Part shown: positions 59,525-64,000 of the stretch, in pieces | How the letters are laid out: every line of letters begins with the position of its first letter | Position numbering within the stretch: position 1 is the first letter of the stretch | Assembly (NCBI GenBank): GCA_037576215.1 | Contig: JBANDB010000001.1 | Location: forward strand, 4,030,001-4,094,000 | Source of the DNA: Armillaria gallica | Taxonomy: Eukaryota; Basidiomycota; Agaricomycetes; Agaricales; Physalacriaceae | Direction of reading: 5' to 3' | DNA length: 64,000 nucleotides | Translations under genes and position numbers: made by a program | Notes under the pieces: model-generated | Seen by the model: only the letters and a program-made list of their open reading frames with translations | Told to the model about the DNA's origin: nothing | The model's database searches: none

Positions 59525-62500
59525 GTTCAGCATTCGAGATGACAACGGTAGACATACAATACCCTGGAGCCGTCCATAACACACTGGATGCTGGTGACGC
59601 GACGCTGGCATTCACCGGACGTCACTCGCTTCCTTCACTGACTTCTGGTGATTTGGCATAAGGGTGGTGTTCGCAATTGTGGCCCGTAACGGACCGAAGA
59701 GGATCGCAATCAATGAACAACGAAGAGGACGCATTTGCTAGGCGAACGTAGACGAGGGTGTTGTTGGTGTAGTCCTCGATGACGGTGGAAGACGGAAGAG
59801 AAGCCGTGATCGGAGTTTCGGATCGCCCTCTCCATTCGACCGCATACAAAGCCTCGAAGCGTTCCTCATCGCGTACACCGTCCTCTTTCCGTGCAACAAG
59901 CTTCGACCACCACCATTCTTGTCTCTCTATATCCTCTCTGCGTCTTTTCACAAGAGGATTCCGAACCCTTCCCAGCGCAAAGCCACCGAATCTAATGACC
60001 GTTCCTAGCGTTTCGCCCAGCGACTCAAAGTGCTCACCAACCCCAAGGTTGTGAGCTCTGTAACGGACGCAAGGATATCCTAATCAATACTGGGTGTTAT
60101 AGCGGATTGGCATCAGAAGTCGAACGTCTTGCAAAGTGGCCTAGCCCGCCCACATGTCACCGAGAGTGTATAAAGTGACTTTTTCGGCTAACTTTTTGTC
60201 ACTTATTTGAACTTTTTCACTTATTCTCCTGCCCGATTTGGCATACTCACTTCGTTCACTTGTTCTCACTTGGCACTTGCTTGATACTACGACGTCTCCC
60301 TCTGTATTGCTCACCAGCCCTACATCTTAGACTTGTCTGCCCATATCGATCGCACCATGTTCATGAACCTTTGTTATATCATAGCTGGCTAAACATACCA
60401 TGCTCGTTCATTCACTCGAGATCTGTGTGTTCCATTCGGTCGCAACTTACCCTGTAGGGAATGTCGGTGAACCACATGTTACATGGACGAGTTACAGAGG
60501 TGCCGGTACGTGCCAGAAATCGCTGTTCTATATCCTGATGCAAATATTGCCATGCAGGTCCTATAGGTCATCTCCCAAGCTGAGGTTAGCTCGCTCGCTC
60601 ATTCATAGAAGTTGTCCCTGTTTTGAGGACTCTTTCGGCCACTTCGTCTACTTTACCATTTGATACCATTCAATATGATTTGGATTATCTGGCTTCATAC
60701 GGTGTACCGAATACACGCAAGCATGACTCATGGTGACATGGTGTTGACTCCTCAAGTGAGCTCCAGAGATGCTCTCATCAAATGAAATCGGGTATGAAAC
60801 TTGGTTCGCTTTCCTTACATCTCACTTACGTCTACAAAGTGAAGTGATAGTCAGAGTTACTTCACTTGAACAGCGGGAGGGTGTCACTTGGGAGTCGTTC
60901 GGGCCCCAAAGTGCACAAACGAGATTATATGTACAAATAATTTAGCCTACGAAGAAGAATTATTGCGTTAGATACGTACCTTCTATTTCCATGCACTGGT
61001 GGTGTCGCTGTGCCACCGTGAGGTATGATATATGATAGGCTGCCCATGATACGGCAGGTATAATTCTTGCGGTGGAATCCAGGTGTCGGTTAGAGTCCAA
61101 GCCTCCTGACTGCATCAAACACATCTTAAAGACGCGCCTGCAAAGACCGGGCTGCGTAGAATGTTCGGACTCATGAGGAAGGTAAGTTGACATTCCGTTC
61201 TAGCCTGGCAAGTCCGAATTTATTATATACTCTTACTACGAGTTCCGGTCGAGCAATTTTGCCTCCATAAAAATGAAAGTCTGAAAGACAAGGGTGATTC
61301 AGTATTGTGATAATTGAGATAGAGCAGTGACGCACCATAAAATAGATAGAGGAGCGAAACTCATATAACTTGGAAACCCGCTAAGTAGTGTCCTCTTAAA
61401 CGGCCGAAGGAGACACTTAAAATCCACCCATGTTATTGGAAAGAAACCGGCTCATTGCATTGCAGAGTAATCAAACATAGAGATAATGGTGTTACATCAG
61501 ACTCGGAGCGGGAACCCAAGGCCAGTCCGTGTGTGATCCAGGAAGAGAGTAGCTTGAGTAGGACCAAGAAATGCAGGTACTTAAGGCCAATGCAGGTCAT
61601 AGTCTGGACAATCTACTCGTAGTCAGATCGGCAACGAAAGAATCCAAGAGTATCGTTGGAGAGAGAGAGACCGTTTACGTGGCCAAAGTTCTCCTCGCTT
61701 AATTTGGTTCCGCTTCACACCAAATCATTCGGACTGACTTATATTCGGGCGTGATACGATATTGCAACCGCAATAGCCTTGCCCAATGCTATAATAAATC
61801 ATAGAAATAGGATTACACCTAAAACGGCAGATAAGCGATCCTAAGTGAAAGCTAAGCAAAAGTGCAAGTGAGGTCAAGTGAAGGCGACAAATTCACTTGA
61901 CCTGCCAAAAGTGATTATTTTGCGCAAAAAGTGAAATTGTCCAAGTGAAATTGTTAACCGCCCATGTCACCGTGAGTTCCCTCACCAAAAATGACATTCA
62001 GAATTTACTAATTCACCCACAGAAGCTCTACACCTAAACTGCCCCTTCTCTCTCTTCCACAACGTCTCAAGATCTCACTAGCAAACCTCCGCGTCAACCT
62101 GTTAACACTTAATCCCCAGCTTTGTAGGGATGTATTGCAAGTTTTAACACAATAACTGTATGGAAATATCGAGCCTGGACAATGACGGCATGGACGAAGC
62201 TAGCGTCTTCCCACTGGCCGGTCCGCCGCCTTCCTCCCAGCCCATCCACTCTTGCCGCTGACGGGTCGTCCAAGTGCCTTCCAAACTGAGGAGCCGCTAC
62301 CGTTGAATGTAGTACTAACCAAGGAATCTCCGCAAAACGTCGACGAGAGAAGGGAGCTTTGTATGGAGAAAGCTTTCTGGGTGAACCGACTAGGAATATC
62401 TGTGATTGAGATGGCGTCGCACACGAGTCCGGCTCGTTTTCCAGCCATTTTCTTCGTCTGTCTTTTGTCTTCCTTCGCGCTATTAGAGTACCTGTCAACG

Positions 62501-63330
62501 ATACACGTAGACCGTCAATATGCGCACACCGACTCCACTAGTTGCGTCCTACGAGAATGATTACGAAGCTCCTTTGCCGTTTCTTCCCCCATACGTATAA
62601 TAGTGGTCGACCGGGTTGTACTGGCTGTACAGCTGGTTTGCTCGTTATTCATTCCCTATGCCTACCGTTCACATTGGACGTCTGTTCCATGTTATTTATT
62701 CTCTTCATTTACATTTATCTTTATGTATGAGATTTTGATTTTGATGTATTGGACTGGCTCAATCTAATTATACAGAATGTAATGTTGACCTTGACTCGGC
62801 ATGTGCGGTATGCCGCTGTATAGAACTGCCCAAAACACGCGTCTACGGTTGCTTCTCGTCACTTCCATGCACGTGCATAGACGTATACACCATTCCCAAC
62901 ACCTGCCTATGCTCAACAGTCGATCCTGCACGCCCGAGACTACCGAACGCGCGAGTAACAGCCACAGCAATGATACTAACCCTTCTATGCGCTCTTTGAC
63001 CAGTTGAGATACGAGTCCGATGGAAGCGAAGAGGAAATCTAGGGGGGTTAAATGACACTAAAAGAAAGATAAAGGCGAGGATTTGGACGGCGCATGTAGC
63101 GGCAAAGGGTAATGATCTGTCGTGGTTTCCAACCGGTAGCTGTTGGTTGTAGAAATCGCCGATGCCATCGCGTAGCTGCCAGATTGGGAAAGTCTGACGT
63201 TCGGGAAGAATATACCGGTCCAAGGTGTGGCGGAGAGAACGGCAAACGCAGAATCTTTTTGGAAGAAGAGATGGCCGTCTTTGAGCTGAACCGTAACGAT
63301 GACTGCAACCCTTAGGACACCGACTAACTT
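59525..63330. repeat. Dispersed repeat, copy B, split by an insertion
   Basis: Same family as copy A. The copy runs from 59525 to about 60162 and resumes at about 61958, continuing to about 63330; the interruption is listed as a mobile element. On the minus strand 63376-62990 is open with a hydrophobic segment (AVQILAFIFLLVSFNPPRF), but no protein family was recognised. Confidence 0.7.
60163..61957. mobile_element. 1.8-kb insertion with TCACTT subterminal motifs
   Basis: It interrupts repeat copy B at a site duplicated on both sides: CCGCCCACATGTCACCG (60146-60162) and CCGCCCATGTCACCG (61958-61972). Near the left end TCACTT or TTCACTT recurs on the plus strand (for example TTTTTCACTTATTC, TTCACTTGTTCTCACTTGG), and near the right end the same motif recurs on the minus strand (plus-strand AAGTGAA). 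This layout is typical of non-autonomous DNA transposons with subterminal repeats. No transposase frame was found. Confidence 0.65.
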
Positions 63331-64000
63331 CAGCGCGGAGATGATGTCTCAAGGCCATCTCTACATCTCCTTCCACACAAAACCACTACGTTGACGCGCC
63401 ACCTGCAGTCCAAGTTGAGGAGCCACGGGTGCAAACGGAGGAACCCATACCAAGAAATCAAACACAACTAGGACGAAGGGAGGAGCCCCCGCGCGCGCAC
63501 GTGCCTCCAGTCGAGGAATGTAAGCGAATGAGAGGAGTAGCACGTTAAGTGATGGTGGTAGGAAGGGCGAAGAGGGATGGTGGACATCTCTGCTGTCGTG
63601 GAAGGATGTGTTGTACGTCGACCGAAGGGTCGCCACAAGGAGGTGGGTTGATTCCAGTGTTTGATGTCCATCAAGCGTTAGAAGCGTACTGCAGAAAAGC
63701 GTGCCGGTGTTGGATGTCATGAATATCGGTACCTCCCATACAGCAGTAGGTAAGCGCAAGCGTTACCGATATAGATCCCGGCTATCCAGGAATCACGCCT
63801 GGTGCACTGCCAGCCATTTCCACCATTGATATGCCACATGCCCATTAAAGTGTTGGTGGTCCGATGGGACACCATTGGCACTCAGGTTTGACGGTCCAGT
63901 GACTGTTCCCCTGCTCGGGTTATTTCATTTGAAAGGTGTGTATTTTAGGAGGGTGTCAGAAGGCTGAAAGTGGCCAAGTTAAGACACTGCTCAGAAATGT
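63331..64000. other. Window end, no gene assigned
   Basis: A minus-strand frame (63361-63759) is open but has no recognisable motif. Confidence 0.35.

Noticed and set aside
62990..63376. Hydrophobic minus-strand frame in repeat copy B as a membrane protein gene
   Set aside because: The matching part of copy A is frame-broken and no start or splice model could be supported.

Overview
The window is nuclear DNA of a filamentous basidiomycete, most likely an Agaricomycete. Genes are cut by many short (about 45-75 nt) GT-AG introns, and the families seen are typical of mushrooms and related fungi: a HET-domain protein, a GH16-like glucanase, a KAR5-type karyogamy protein, small secreted six-cysteine proteins and patatins. 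No bacterial-type operons, CRISPR arrays, rRNA genes or convincing tRNA genes were found. Exon models were made by hand from frame continuity, splice signals and recalled family motifs; no database search was possible.

The left third (1-31 kb) is mostly conserved single genes: S-adenosylhomocysteine hydrolase (992-2922, -), a coiled-coil protein (4409-5761, +), a glutathione S-transferase (6652-7647, -), a KAR5-like nuclear fusion protein (8151-10250, +), a Pro/Ser-rich protein (11561-13753, +), a CCCH/RRM-like/RBR ubiquitin ligase (14063-17831, -), an NCS1 nucleobase permease (20350-22949, -), an acidic serine-rich protein (25356-26021, +) and RPAP1 (27615-31295, -). Two near-identical copies of a 2-oxoglutarate/Fe(II) oxygenase lie at 23.1 kb and 31.4 kb. 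The first is divergent to the permease and the second abuts the 5' end of RPAP1.

The middle (32-49.5 kb) is rearranged. A patatin whose nucleophile serine is replaced by Asn (32868-34106, -), an intact patatin (39262-40456, +), two PWWP pseudogenes forming a large inverted duplication (36.4-38.1 and 43.0-44.8 kb), a MITE-like element (40558-41170), an ABC-transporter fragment, and a tail-to-tail join of a chromodomain/Pro-rich gene fragment with a truncated RPN1 proteasome gene. Intact genes here are a GH16-like enzyme (45866-46967) and a small secreted protein (47422-47778).

The right part (49.5-64 kb) holds a HET-domain gene (52165-53905) and a DUF1771-Smr gene (57033-58430) set among copies of an unclassified dispersed repeat, one split by a 1.8-kb insertion with TCACTT-type subterminal motifs.

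Many otherwise good genes carry one-base frame breaks, most in short homopolymers. Comparison of the duplicated oxygenases shows both copies broken at different runs. This pattern fits uncorrected sequencing error at least as well as true gene decay, so the frameshifts called below should be treated as provisional. No clear new biological system was recognised. The most unusual points are the paired oxygenase/permease arrangement, the serine-less patatin, the intron filled by a hairpin, and the duplicated PWWP pseudogenes that share stop codons.
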